In this document: piece by piece, positions 42,664 to 52,467 of the stretch
Numbering within the stretch: position 1 is the first letter of the stretch
How the letters are laid out: the number at the start of each line of letters is the position of its first letter
Assembly: GCA_009781755.1 (NCBI GenBank)
Contig: WQVD01000012.1
Span: 1 to 64,000, forward strand
From: Defluviitaleaceae bacterium
GTDB lineage: Bacteria; Bacillota; Clostridia; Lachnospirales; WQUN01
Direction of reading: 5' to 3'
DNA length: 64,000 bases
Made by a program: the position numbers and the translations under genes
The notes under the pieces: generated by a model
Seen by the model: the letters and a program-made list of their open reading frames with translations, nothing else
What the model was told of the DNA's origin: nothing
The model's database searches: none

Positions 42664-45586
42664 AGACGAGTATTTGTTCCTGTTCGGTGTGGGTGGTGCG
42701 TATTTGTTTGCCGTTGTCCGCGTAATCATTTCCGCCACGGTCATCCCGTTCACCAATACACGGTTGTATTTAATGGGTTTGCTTGCGCTGTTGATTTTCA
42801 CGGCCATTTTATTCAACCGCATCACACGCTATGTATCGTTGGGCGTTTTGGTGTTGGCAGCGGCATTTGTCCTGTTGCAAACCGAACTGCGCGAGCGGCT
42901 GTTTTACCACATTGACGATGTGATAAGCATGACCACGGGCAACCGCCCCTTTCAGCCAGAGTTGGGCACGACATTGTTGTGGGCCGTTGTGCTGGGGTTG
43001 GGCTTTGTGACCGTGGTATTTACGTTGTACCGGTTTAGCTTCATGCTGCTGGCAACGGCGGGTTTAGCCATTTTTACGGTCAGTTGGCTGTCCACGCATG
43101 TGCGTGATTCGACAGCCTTTTTTGTATTCATTTTCGCGTTCTTGCTCATTTTTGTGCGCAAGATGACGGGACGCATTGCTACGGCAGGCATGGCCGCGCC
43201 GCTGGCCCTCATCGTCATCATCATCGCCAATTTGAACGTACCCCTCGAAAGCGACGCCTTCGAACGCCGCACCTTCCGCGACGCGCTGGAAGGTCGCTTC
43301 GTAGCCATCGAGGATTTCTTCTTCGAATTGTTCAATCCCATGTACTTCTCCTTCGCGCAGACGGGCTTCTCTGGGCAAGGCGGGCGGCTGGGTGGCCCCA
43401 TAGACCCCAACAATGCCCGCATCATGGAAGTCTCTGGCCCGGGCATGCTGTATCTAAGCGGTGCCACACACAATTACTTCACCGGCTACGCATGGCGCAA
43501 CACCTTGCAAGACGGCGACATTGATCACCACGGCTTGCAACCCGGCCACTTCGAAATGCTGGAGCAAGCCGCGGCGCTTATATACGGCACACGCTTTGTG
43601 CGCGAAACAAGCACATTAACCGCAGGGATACTGCGCGATCAATTCGCAGATGAGTTTGCGTATCACTTAAATCCGCTTCATTTTTCAACAGCGCAAGCAT
43701 GGGTGGATCACGTTTTTCTCCCATTTGGCCGCATTTATGTACGGGATATTTTCCCCGGGCAACGCATGTACATCCCCTATCCCCTACCGGATGTCATTGA
43801 TATAAGAATCACCCCGCGTTTGTTGGACGGGGAATGGATCTTCTTCGACGCGTTTACATTAACCGGCGCATATCTTGAGTACGACGAAGGCGAATTTGAT
43901 CACACGCAGGCACTACTCATTCCTTATATTCTTCATGACGATTACCGCGCATGGTCTGATTTATGGAGGGCGTCCAACCCCCATCAATCATTTATCCCCC
44001 GCCCCAACCAACACGGCAGCATCGTTTACTATGTAAACATTTATTTGCCGCTCGAAACGGCATCCATTGCCTTGGGCCGCAACCGCACGGGCACGATCTT
44101 CCGCCCGATATCCACCATGCGCACGTGGTTTGATCCCACGGTTTTCGATTATGGACCGGCGCTAACCGCCAACGCCATGGGTGATATAAGCACACCTGGT
44201 TTCATGCGGCGCGGTACGGTATACCACCACCAATTCCTGCACATTAACCCCAATTTAAACTTTGTGGTCGATATTTTGCATGATTCCCATGCGGGGTTGT
44301 ATGCCGCACGCGCGGAAACATTGCATATGCATCCCCCCACCGCGCGGCGGCCATCGTTGGCTTCCGATGCACAGTCTGCGACATCAACGCCATTAACGGC
44401 CATGGAAGAACTTCTTGCAACCTTTATGGCGCGCGGTACCCCAAGCTTCAACTACGTATTCCCCGTCGCTGCGGCAGATCAATTAAACGCACTGGTGCAT
44501 AATTTTTCTGCTTATAGTTTGGCCGACTACGCCAACAGCGTCCGCACACACTTCTTACAAGTGCCCGACATCACACCACAGCGTGTACATGATTTGACCC
44601 ACAATATCATAAGATATGAAACAACCGACTTCGGCCGCGTCATGGCCATCCGCGACTTCCTCGTCCGCAGCTTCCCCTACACGTTAAACCCCGCGCACGT
44701 GCCGCCGGGCGTGTGCTTCGTAGACTTCTTCCTGTTCGAAGGGCAAGAAGGTTACTGCACGTACTTTGCATCGGCGATGGCATTAATGTCACGCATTGCC
44801 GGCGTACCCGCGCGTTATGCAGAGGGATTCGTGGTAGCGGGGCAATCCCGCCACGAACACAACGTCACACAAGTAACCAACCGCATGGCACACGCCTGGG
44901 TCGAAGTCTACTTCGAAGGATTCGGCTGGTTAACCGTAGAAGCTACCCCCCCTTACGCCGCCAGTCTAGCCGCTACAGGTGACGCACCCCCCATCGGCGG
45001 CGGCACAAGCGGCGGCTGGTGGGGTTGGGAAGAACCGGATTGGAACCTGTATGCAGACTTCTGGCCCGAAGGCGGCGGTGGCGGCGGCGGCATAACCACC
45101 CCACCCCCCATTGTAGAAGCCACCCCCCGCTCTTTGTTTTTCTATCTCCTACTCTTCGCCCTACTCATCCTAGCCCTAATCCTTTTAATCATCGCCGCCG
45201 TCCTGCTAGCAGGCCGCTTCCGCACCCGCCTAGCCCTGCGCCGCCTATCCAAGTTAGACCGCAACCAACAAACCCAAGCATATTTCAAAGGCATCCTTAG
45301 CATCAGCGAATATTATCACTTGCAACTAACGCAAGGCGAAACCACCCTAATGTACAGCAACCGCGCCGGCAAGCGCTTCGCTTTCCAAAGCGACGCCATC
45401 TTCCTGCGCGACCTAATCGCCCTATACAACCGCGCCCGCTACAGCAACCACCCCATCACCCCCAAAGAGGCCACCCTAATGCAAACCAGTTACCAAGACA
45501 TGTTAGACCTACTGCGCGCCATGCGCATCAAGCCGCATTTCTTATATTTGCGGCATGTAAAAAAGATAGGCGCTCTGCACATTTAA
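42653..45586 (+). CDS. Membrane protein with transglutaminase-like domain (TgpA-like)
   Basis: A protein of about 977 residues. Six membrane helices occupy the first 200 residues, a large outer region follows, and one more helix lies near residue 830 after a Gly-rich linker. The transglutaminase triad is visible: Cys in GQEGYCTYFASAM near residue 700, His in MAHAWVEVY, and the acidic partner in VEATPPY. It may crosslink or cleave proteins at the cell surface. Of two adjacent ATG codons (42650, 42653) the second is better spaced from GAGGAGG. It completes the MoxR-DUF58-transglutaminase operon. Confidence 0.9.
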   Translation: MRHKDEYLFLFGVGGAYLFAVVRVIISATVIPFTNTRLYLMGLLALLIFTAILFNRITRYVSLGVLVLAAAFVLLQTELRERLFYHIDDVISMTTGNRPFQPELGTTLLWAVVLGLGFVTVVFTLYRFSFMLLATAGLAIFTVSWLSTHVRDSTAFFVFIFAFLLIFVRKMTGRIATAGMAAPLALIVIIIANLNVPLESDAFERRTFRDALEGRFVAIEDFFFELFNPMYFSFAQTGFSGQGGRLGGPIDPNNARIMEVSGPGMLYLSGATHNYFTGYAWRNTLQDGDIDHHGLQPGHFEMLEQAAALIYGTRFVRETSTLTAGILRDQFADEFAYHLNPLHFSTAQAWVDHVFLPFGRIYVRDIFPGQRMYIPYPLPDVIDIRITPRLLDGEWIFFDAFTLTGAYLEYDEGEFDHTQALLIPYILHDDYRAWSDLWRASNPHQSFIPRPNQHGSIVYYVNIYLPLETASIALGRNRTGTIFRPISTMRTWFDPTVFDYGPALTANAMGDISTPGFMRRGTVYHHQFLHINPNLNFVVDILHDSHAGLYAARAETLHMHPPTARRPSLASDAQSATSTPLTAMEELLATFMARGTPSFNYVFPVAAADQLNALVHNFSAYSLADYANSVRTHFLQVPDITPQRVHDLTHNIIRYETTDFGRVMAIRDFLVRSFPYTLNPAHVPPGVCFVDFFLFEGQEGYCTYFASAMALMSRIAGVPARYAEGFVVAGQSRHEHNVTQVTNRMAHAWVEVYFEGFGWLTVEATPPYAASLAATGDAPPIGGGTSGGWWGWEEPDWNLYADFWPEGGGGGGGITTPPPIVEATPRSLFFYLLLFALLILALILLIIAAVLLAGRFRTRLALRRLSKLDRNQQTQAYFKGILSISEYYHLQLTQGETTLMYSNRAGKRFAFQSDAIFLRDLIALYNRARYSNHPITPKEATLMQTSYQDMLDLLRAMRIKPHFLYLRHVKKIGALHI

Positions 45587-45779
45587 ACGACTCATACTAA
45601 GTATCCGCGCTATGTTTCGCGCAATTTCGTGTATAATTTGGAACTATTGACAAAAACTTACGTTATGATTTGTAACAAAGAATATATGAAGTTGTGAAAA
45701 AATTGCGCAAGCGCAATTTGCCACGCAGAAAAACTGCGAACTTCCGCAGTTTTACTGCTAGTATGGGGGGGTATTCCCA
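45587..45779 (+). other. Gap before the ABC ATPase gene
   Basis: This 193-base stretch has a TATAAT box (45634), a TTGACA (45651) with no good -10 at the right distance, a hairpin AATTGCGC-AA-GCGCAATT and another ACTGCG...CGCAGT close to the next gene. Promoter placement is uncertain. No terminator for the transglutaminase operon is obvious, so the two operons may be read together. Confidence 0.4.
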
Positions 45780-46622
45780 CTGGAAAAGGAACTCGTATTC
45801 GACCTACGCAACGTGCGCAAGGTTTACAAAATGGGCGAGGAACGCATCATCGCCCTAGAGGATATCTCCGTCACCTTCGAAAAAGGTAAAATTTACTGCC
45901 TGCTCGGCACATCCGGGTCGGGTAAGTCTACGTTGCTCAATATGCTGGCGGGGTTGGAAAAACCCACACGCGGCTCCATCTTATTCATGGGCAAACCCCT
46001 GGAAAAATTGAACGAAACACAACTGGCCCTGTACCGGCAACGGTATGTGGGCTTTGTTTTTCAATCCTACAATTTACTACCCACGCTCACCGCGTTGGAA
46101 AACGTGACGCTGCCGCTCACCTTCCGCAAAATCAAACGCAAAGAACGCGTGCGCAGCGCCAAAGTCATGCTAAAAGCCGTGGGGTTGGGCAACCGATGGA
46201 AGCACAAACCCAGCGAACTATCCGGCGGACAGCAACAGCGCGTCAGCATCGCGCGCGCGTTCATCAACGACCCGCAAGTCGTCTTCGCCGATGAACCCAC
46301 CGGCAACTTAGACACCCGCACCACCTACGAAATGATGGATCTTATCATCGGCATCGCCCGCCAACGTAATCAAACGTTAATCATCGTCACCCACGACAAC
46401 GAAATTGCCCAATATACCGACCAAATCATCAAAATTAAAGACGGCGCCATTGAATCCATCACTGAAAACAAAGCCATCATGTCCAGCGCGGAGGTTATAC
46501 AAGACGCGGAATCAACACCCGCTCCCAAAACCCCTTCAGCGCCCCCCAATAAAAACACACAACAACTCGAACCAGAAAACGGAGAACTTTCAGCCCTCGT
46601 CAGCTCCACGCTCTCCCTTTAA
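45780..46622 (+). CDS. MacB/LolD-type ABC transporter ATPase
   Basis: An ATPase of about 280 residues with Walker [14 protein letters not shown], signature [15 protein letters not shown], Walker [13 protein letters not shown] and H-loop IIVTHD. Homologues begin a dozen residues before the first in-frame GTG (45813). The matching sequence here ([20 protein letters not shown]) is present but has only a CTG codon (45780) before it, behind a run of seven G. So either CTG is the start or GTG 45813 yields a short form. A 45-residue Pro/Asn-rich tail follows the ATPase. It serves the permease encoded at 50027. Confidence 0.88.
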   Translation: MEKELVFDLRNVRKVYKMGEERIIALEDISVTFEKGKIYCLLGTSGSGKSTLLNMLAGLEKPTRGSILFMGKPLEKLNETQLALYRQRYVGFVFQSYNLLPTLTALENVTLPLTFRKIKRKERVRSAKVMLKAVGLGNRWKHKPSELSGGQQQRVSIARAFINDPQVVFADEPTGNLDTRTTYEMMDLIIGIARQRNQTLIIVTHDNEIAQYTDQIIKIKDGAIESITENKAIMSSAEVIQDAESTPAPKTPSAPPNKNTQQLEPENGELSALVSSTLSL

Positions 46623-46665
46623 AACACTTGATCAAAAACCGAACAAGAAGACGGAGGAATGAAAC

Positions 46666-49600
46666 ATGAAGAAAAGAACAGGAAGCAAAAAAATGTCCGT
46701 ATTGGCCGCATGGCTGCTGGCATTAGTCGTAGTGGCAGGACTCGTGCCTCCGATGCCGGTAGCCGCAAGCAGCCCCAATTTAAGCATTGGCGGTTTGACC
46801 CGCACAGAAATGGTGACACTCGGCGAAAACACCGTTTCATCCTCGATTAACCTAACGTTAACCAACAATGCACCGGCCGCCGCCATCATCACCAACGTGC
46901 AGATTACAGCCACCCCTTCATCGGGGCTTACCTTGGATGTCAGCAACCCCATATCGGGGGGCACGATTGTGGCAGGAACGCCGGGTTCGGTTTCAATTCC
47001 CGTTACCGCGTCAGGCTTGCGCACAACACCGGGTACGGACACCTTCACCGTTGATTTATCCGTTTCGTATTCCGTAGGTGGTGTTGCACAAACGCCATTT
47101 TCTGTGACCGCTACGTTGCACGTCAATGTCACAGAACCCGCCGTTCTCCCCCCACCCGATGGCACGGATTTGCACGTCAATATTCCTAGCATACAAATAG
47201 CCATGATGGCCGGGGCGGTTGATGTTGCTTCCGATACCTTCCGCGTAATCGTAACCAACCCCACCGGACAAGCAATCAGTGGCGTTACGATTGAGGCAGT
47301 GCCTTCGCCGGGTATTATTGTTAACGACCAACTGATACGCAGCGGTATCACCATACCCGCAGGCGGCGAACATACGGAAACTTTTTCTGTAACCGTTGTA
47401 GGCATTACACAGTCGACCGCATTTCCTGTGGCGTTCCGCATATCTTGCCCAGCGGGTGCGATTAATGCGACAGCATCGTTTGTTGTCACGGTCGTCGCAG
47501 GCCCTCCCCAACCCACTACCCCCATACCCACCACAACACCCGCGCCTCCCCCTATTGCCGGGCCCAGCCTACATTTACTTTCCCCGCAAATCATCACGTT
47601 GGCACCGGGCGAAGTCCACGATGTGCAAGTGACCCTACGCAACAACGGCGGCAGCTCCGCGTTGGATGTATTGACCACGATTTTGGGTGGTGGCGCAGCA
47701 CCTTTCACGGTGCAGATTGTTGATGGACTGCGCATTAACTCCATACCTTCCAATCAAGAGCGTACACTTACGCTGCGCATTTCTGTGGATGCGGATGCGA
47801 CCCCCGGCCCCAACCACCATACGGTCAACTTGTCGCACGCGTTCCGCACGCCTGGGCAGGACAACACGACCAATACTACACAATTTTCCATCCGGATTGG
47901 CGGCGCGGCGGTGGCACATGCCCCGCGTATCCAGTTGGGCAACTTCAACGGATTGGCTACTGCCATAACCCCTGGTCAAACTTTTACCGTTACGGCCGAA
48001 GTGACCAATGCGGGACAAGGCGTGGCACATGATGTGCAGATTACCTTCCCGTCGCTGCCCTCGAATATTATTTTGACCAGTAATTTGAACGACGCGTTGA
48101 TTGCCACGCTCAATCCGGGGCAAACGCGCACGTTGACTTTTGCCTTCCAAGTATCGGGCGCGGCCAGCGCAGGTACGTTAAATTTAGATTTCCGCGCCGC
48201 GTTTAACGACGAGAACGGCCGCCCGCAAGAAGCCGTTACCACCACGCGCTTTGTGAATATCGCATCCACAGATGTACATGACGGCGATTTACAATTCCAA
48301 AGCATTACCGCACCCAGCGGACGCTTTGCACCGGGGCGCACGGCCAATTTCTCGGTGGTATTGCACAACAGCGGCACGACTACGCTTACCAACATTGCTG
48401 TCACCGCTACGCCACCCAGCGGCATTAACCCCATGACGCAAACCACGCATATTGTGCCGTCACTTGCGCCGGGTGCAACCCAAACGATCACTTTCGGATT
48501 TACACCCGGACAACATGCGGGGAACCATACGCACACGATCCGCTTTGACGCAGACTTCCGCGTCAACGGGCAAGCCGCGCAAATCAACCAATTCGCCGCG
48601 CTTAATGTAACCAACCCTGACGCCGGTGACGAACCCCCCGCCGACATGCTTCGCCGCCCCTGGATTGTTATTGACGACTTTTTCACCGACCCGCCGCTGA
48701 TTGTACGTGCGGGGCAGGACTTTACCTTAACCATGACCTTCCGCAACACCAGCGAAATTGATCCGATTTACAACGCACGCATCGTGCTTACGCCCATTGG
48801 CGGCGGCACAGGCCCAGCCGCCAGCGACGTGGTATTTATCCCCACGGGCGGCTCCAGCAATACGATTTTTATCGACCATATCCCCGCAGGCGCAACCGTC
48901 ACAAAGGAAATGCATTTCTTTACCGTCGGCGACGCGATGCCGCGTTCATATACCGTGCGCGTGGATATGAGCTACCAAGCACCGGGCTTTGCACAGCCTC
49001 TGACGGACGATGTGAATATTTCCATCCGCGTGTCGCAATTTACCCGATTGGAAACGCAGCCCGTAACCATTTGGATACCGCCAACCGCATCGGTAGGTGA
49101 CCCCATTTTTGTAGAATTCCAACCCGTTAACACCGGTCGCGTAGACATCAACGGTTTGCGTATCCGCATCGAAGAAAACAACATGGATCCGGATCTCCGT
49201 GCCATTGATGCATCGCAATTCGATGACTTTATCGGCGCGTTGCAACCCAACCGCTGGTTGATGTACCGCGGTATGTTCGTACCGCTGGTGCCCGGTCCGC
49301 TTAATTTCGATATCATCTTGTACGGCGAAGACCCCGCCAACGACCCCGTCGAACACCGCATCCCGTTTGAAATGTATATCTTTGACCCATTTGGCGGCGG
49401 CGGTAGCGGTTGGGATGATCCTTGGATGAACGAGCCCTGGGATCCCGGATTTAACCCCGGATGGCCCGGCGACGATTTTATTGACTCTTGCCATTGGTGT
49501 GCCGGTTGGGATCCGTACTGCGAATGGTGCAGCGACCCCGAACCGGAAGATGAACCCGGTTTGTGGCGGCGTTTTTGGCGCTGGTGGATTACCCCCATCG

Positions 49601-50034
49601 GCGGACATGCCGGTGTGCGCCGCAACAACGGAAATAACGGCAACGATGACATCAATGACCCGCGGGGCATGCCCCAATTCAGAGGCAAATATATAGATGA
49701 TAATGCCGACAGCAGCGGCTTTGCGCTGTTGGGTGGTGTTGTTAGCGAGGTAGTTGTGATTTCGCCCGGGGGTGGCGGCGGCGGTATGGTGGTGGGACGC
49801 CCCCAACCCATGCCCCCCGGCGGCGGCCCCCAACCCCCCGGTGGTGAAAACTGGGGCGATGATTATTGGGGCGATACCGAAGAAGAAACCGATGGCTTTT
49901 TTATCGGATTGTGGAATTTTGTTCGCATGCCGGTTTTCTTATTCCCGTTCGGTATTGCGGTGGGCGTAGGCATAACGCTTTTGGTGAAAAAGGTGAAAGC
50001 GAACCGCGACGCGGAGATGGATTTCGATGAGTAA
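46666..50034 (+). CDS. Large cell-surface protein with repeated Ig/CARDB-like domains
   Basis: A 1122-residue exported protein. A signal peptide ends near VAASS (residue 35). Residues 36-900 are repeated beta-sandwich units of the CARDB/COG1361 type (VTNPTGQAISGVTIEAVPS; LRNNGGSSALDVLTTI; VLHNSGTTTLTNIAVTATPP). Residues about 905-1000 are Trp/Gly/Pro-rich with four Cys (CHWCAGWDPYCEWC), and a Gly-rich spacer leads to one C-terminal membrane helix with a basic tail. It lies between ATPase and permease genes, so it may act as an extracellular partner of the transporter. ACGGAGG precedes the start. Confidence 0.85.
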   Translation: MKKRTGSKKMSVLAAWLLALVVVAGLVPPMPVAASSPNLSIGGLTRTEMVTLGENTVSSSINLTLTNNAPAAAIITNVQITATPSSGLTLDVSNPISGGTIVAGTPGSVSIPVTASGLRTTPGTDTFTVDLSVSYSVGGVAQTPFSVTATLHVNVTEPAVLPPPDGTDLHVNIPSIQIAMMAGAVDVASDTFRVIVTNPTGQAISGVTIEAVPSPGIIVNDQLIRSGITIPAGGEHTETFSVTVVGITQSTAFPVAFRISCPAGAINATASFVVTVVAGPPQPTTPIPTTTPAPPPIAGPSLHLLSPQIITLAPGEVHDVQVTLRNNGGSSALDVLTTILGGGAAPFTVQIVDGLRINSIPSNQERTLTLRISVDADATPGPNHHTVNLSHAFRTPGQDNTTNTTQFSIRIGGAAVAHAPRIQLGNFNGLATAITPGQTFTVTAEVTNAGQGVAHDVQITFPSLPSNIILTSNLNDALIATLNPGQTRTLTFAFQVSGAASAGTLNLDFRAAFNDENGRPQEAVTTTRFVNIASTDVHDGDLQFQSITAPSGRFAPGRTANFSVVLHNSGTTTLTNIAVTATPPSGINPMTQTTHIVPSLAPGATQTITFGFTPGQHAGNHTHTIRFDADFRVNGQAAQINQFAALNVTNPDAGDEPPADMLRRPWIVIDDFFTDPPLIVRAGQDFTLTMTFRNTSEIDPIYNARIVLTPIGGGTGPAASDVVFIPTGGSSNTIFIDHIPAGATVTKEMHFFTVGDAMPRSYTVRVDMSYQAPGFAQPLTDDVNISIRVSQFTRLETQPVTIWIPPTASVGDPIFVEFQPVNTGRVDINGLRIRIEENNMDPDLRAIDASQFDDFIGALQPNRWLMYRGMFVPLVPGPLNFDIILYGEDPANDPVEHRIPFEMYIFDPFGGGGSGWDDPWMNEPWDPGFNPGWPGDDFIDSCHWCAGWDPYCEWCSDPEPEDEPGLWRRFWRWWITPIGGHAGVRRNNGNNGNDDINDPRGMPQFRGKYIDDNADSSGFALLGGVVSEVVVISPGGGGGGMVVGRPQPMPPGGGPQPPGGENWGDDYWGDTEEETDGFFIGLWNFVRMPVFLFPFGIAVGVGITLLVKKVKANRDAEMDFDE

Positions 50035-51469
50035 CTGGGATGTTTTGGTCATGTGCTTGCGCAATATGTTTAAGCGCAAGCTACGTACTTTCTTGACCGT
50101 ATTGGGCGTTATGGTAGGCACGGCGGCGATTGTATTGATGATATCGCTGGGTTTGGCCACCGAGGCGCACCACCAACGCCAGATGGAAGATGCCGAAAAT
50201 GACATGACCTTAATTGACGTGCACATGACTTGGCCCGAGGGCACCACGTGGGATCAAATGGGCAACCCCATTTTTCCCGAAGGCACGCCTTTGTTGAACG
50301 ATGCCATGGTGGATCGGATTACTTCGTTGCAAGGCGTGCATTTTGCCAGCCCGCGCATGTCGGGCACGGTTTTCTTGCGAGCTGACCCGTATTATATGGA
50401 ATCTTGGAACGTCGTAGGCATCCGCGCAGAAGCCATGCCCTTCATGGGATTGCCCATTGCGGAAGGCCGTGTATTGCAAGAAGGCGATACCTTTGCCGTC
50501 GTTTTTGGCGCGACTGCGGAGCATGCCTTTGAATTGTTGGGCTCTACGTGGGAGACCCGCGCCGACCGTCAATGGGGTTGGCAATGGCAAGGACAAGAAA
50601 TCCCCACTTTTGTGGATGTGATGAATACCAACATGCGCTTGTCCTTTGACCGCCGATTTGTGGCGGCCACCGATGGCGAGCAAATGGAGTTAACTGGCGG
50701 TATCCGACCCATACCTTCGTACAACATAGAAGTAGTAGGCTTGTTGGCACCGCACGAGCAATGGGGAGCCGATCGCCAAATTTTCATGGATATCGAAGTC
50801 CTTTTATACTTGCAAAACGAACGCCTGCGTGCCGAACGCGAAGTGCAGGACGATTGGCAGTGGCTCATCTCTCCCATTCGTGAGCGGCCGCAAGAATTAT
50901 TTAACCATGTGATGGTACGCGCCACCGATGTATCGCAAACCTCCCGCGTGGCACGCGAAATTGAAGAACTTGGTTTCCATACTAGCTACGCCGGGCAGTG
51001 GCTTAACATGATGCTGGAAGGCCAACGTCAGCAGCAACAATTGTTGGCCGCCATTGGTGCCATCTCCCTCATCATCGCCGCCATTGGCATTGCCAACACC
51101 ATGATCATGGCCGTGTACGAACGCACGCGCGAAATCGGCATCATGAAAGTCATCGGCGCAGCCATCAAGGACATCCGTCGCTTGTTCTTATTAGAATCGG
51201 CCATGATTGGTTTCTTTGGCGGGTTGTTTGGGGTGGGGTTGTCGCTCATTGGTTCTTATGTGATGAATAACTTTGATGTGCCCTTCCTACAAGGCACACC
51301 CATGCCCGAATGGATGGGCGTGACCGAGGTCATTGACCCGTCGCTGGTAACGCCGTGGTTGTGTGGCGTGGCGTTGCTGTTTGCTGCGGTGATCGGGCTG
51401 GTGAGCGGGTACTTTCCGGCACGGCGAGCGACAAAGTTGTCGGCTTTGGCGGCGATACGGAGTGAGTAG
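50027..51469 (+). CDS. MacB/FtsX-family ABC transporter permease
   Basis: A 480-residue permease with the MacB layout: one N-terminal membrane helix (LTVLGVMVGTAAIVLMISLG), a large outer domain (residues about 45-330) and three C-terminal helices with the hallmark IAAIGIANTMIMAVYERTREIGIMKVIGA. Such mechanotransmission permeases do not always move substrates through the membrane. It overlaps the surface-protein gene by eight bases. With the ATPase at 45780 it completes the system. Confidence 0.92.
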   Translation: MSNWDVLVMCLRNMFKRKLRTFLTVLGVMVGTAAIVLMISLGLATEAHHQRQMEDAENDMTLIDVHMTWPEGTTWDQMGNPIFPEGTPLLNDAMVDRITSLQGVHFASPRMSGTVFLRADPYYMESWNVVGIRAEAMPFMGLPIAEGRVLQEGDTFAVVFGATAEHAFELLGSTWETRADRQWGWQWQGQEIPTFVDVMNTNMRLSFDRRFVAATDGEQMELTGGIRPIPSYNIEVVGLLAPHEQWGADRQIFMDIEVLLYLQNERLRAEREVQDDWQWLISPIRERPQELFNHVMVRATDVSQTSRVAREIEELGFHTSYAGQWLNMMLEGQRQQQQLLAAIGAISLIIAAIGIANTMIMAVYERTREIGIMKVIGAAIKDIRRLFLLESAMIGFFGGLFGVGLSLIGSYVMNNFDVPFLQGTPMPEWMGVTEVIDPSLVTPWLCGVALLFAAVIGLVSGYFPARRATKLSALAAIRSE

Positions 51470-51511
51470 TCGGAGCGATTAGTATGTACTGAAATGTTGC
51501 GATATGATTAC

Positions 51512-51546
51512 AAAAAGTGTACCATGCGAATGGTGCGCTTTTTTTG
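51512..51546 (+). terminator. Terminator of the ABC/surface-protein operon
   Basis: AAAAAGTGTACCAT pairs with ATGGTGCGCTTTTT through two G-U pairs and is followed by further T. It lies 43 bases after the permease stop. Confidence 0.75.
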
Positions 51547-51584
51547 TTGGTGGAGCGGGTTTTTAAGGTCAAAAGATTAAAAGA

Positions 51585-51660
51585 TTAAGACCCTGGGCGC
51601 TGCCAAATAAGGCTTTAGCCGGCACCCAGACCCGCGAGGAGCGCAGCCCCTCGACCCGCT
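51585..51660 (-). repeat. GC-rich dispersed repeat, long copy
   Basis: The reverse complement matches the repeat at 26346-26404: AAGACCCTGGGCGCTGCC, then a 20-base insert beginning AAATAAGGC, then CCCAGACCCGCGAGG and CCCCTCGACCC. The insert has its own small stem (GGC-TTTA-GCC). It lies in the 285-base gap between the permease gene and maf. Confidence 0.75.
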
Positions 51661-51707
51661 TTGGCTTCGCCGATGCTGGTTCGTGTGATTACGAAATTTT
51701 TTGCTGT

Positions 51708-51730
51708 AAAACCGCGCTTTGCGCGGTTTT
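51708..51730. terminator. Bidirectional hairpin before maf
   Basis: AAAACCGCGC-TTT-GCGCGGTTTT is a perfect stem with A/T flanks. It lies 24 bases before the maf start and could terminate transcription or regulate maf. Confidence 0.55.
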
Positions 51731-51754
51731 GAACTAAATATTGGATGTGATTTT

Positions 51755-52462
51755 GTGCGGATTATTTTGGCTTCGGGGTCGCCTAGGCGGCGGCAGTTGT
51801 TGGCGCAAGTGGGATTGGAATTTGATGTGGTGGTTAGTGATGCGGATGAGACGATTGAGGGACATCCGCATGACCAAGTGGCGGCTTTGGCGCGGCGCAA
51901 GGCAGAGGCTACGCGGGATTTGCTGTTGTCGCGGGGTAGCGGTTACGGTGGAGATGCGGTAACTGGTGGCAATGCAGTGGCTAGCGGCGGCGCGGCGATT
52001 GGTGGCAGCTTGGTGGCGGATACACTCATCGTTGCGGCGGATACATTGGTTGCGGTCGAAAACGGCGGCGTGCATAGCGTATTGGGCAAACCGGCCGATG
52101 CGCATGAAGCTTATGCCATGTTATCTGCGTTGCAAGGGCGCAAGCATACGGTGTATACGGGGGTGGCGATTTTGCGCACGCAAAGCGTGGACGGTCAAGT
52201 AGGATTGCATCCTTGTGACGAAACATTATCATCGTTTGTCGAATCCACGGACGTTTATTTCCGCACGTTGAGTGATGCGGCTATTCGCGCTTATATTGCC
52301 ACGGGTGAACCTTTTGACAAGGCGGGCGCTTATGGCATTCAAGAGAAGGGCGCGTTGTTGGTTGAACGTGTGGAGGGGGATTTTTACACGGTTATGGGGT
52401 TGCCGATTGCGCGGTTGTGCGTGGCGTTGGAGAAGATGGGGGTGGCCGTGTGGGGCGCGTAA
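51755..52462 (+). CDS. maf: Maf-family nucleotide pyrophosphatase
   Basis: A 235-residue enzyme that hydrolyses non-canonical or dTTP/UTP-type nucleotides. The opening RIILASGSPRRRQLLAQVG is diagnostic, with DADETIEG and ADTLIVAADTLVAV, GKPADAHEAYAML and GEPFDKAGAYGIQEKG following. A Gly/Ala-rich insert of about 30 residues (GSGYGGDAVTGG and on) interrupts the usual link between KAEA and ADT, making the protein longer than the typical 190-200. The start is a GTG; GGATG precedes it. Confidence 0.92.
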   Translation: MRIILASGSPRRRQLLAQVGLEFDVVVSDADETIEGHPHDQVAALARRKAEATRDLLLSRGSGYGGDAVTGGNAVASGGAAIGGSLVADTLIVAADTLVAVENGGVHSVLGKPADAHEAYAMLSALQGRKHTVYTGVAILRTQSVDGQVGLHPCDETLSSFVESTDVYFRTLSDAAIRAYIATGEPFDKAGAYGIQEKGALLVERVEGDFYTVMGLPIARLCVALEKMGVAVWGA

Positions 52463-52467
52463 GATGC

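Noticed and set aside
48946-49833. Long minus-strand frames opposite the 1122-residue surface protein
   Set aside because: Several overlapping antisense frames arise from repetitive GC-rich coding DNA; none has a start signal or family likeness.
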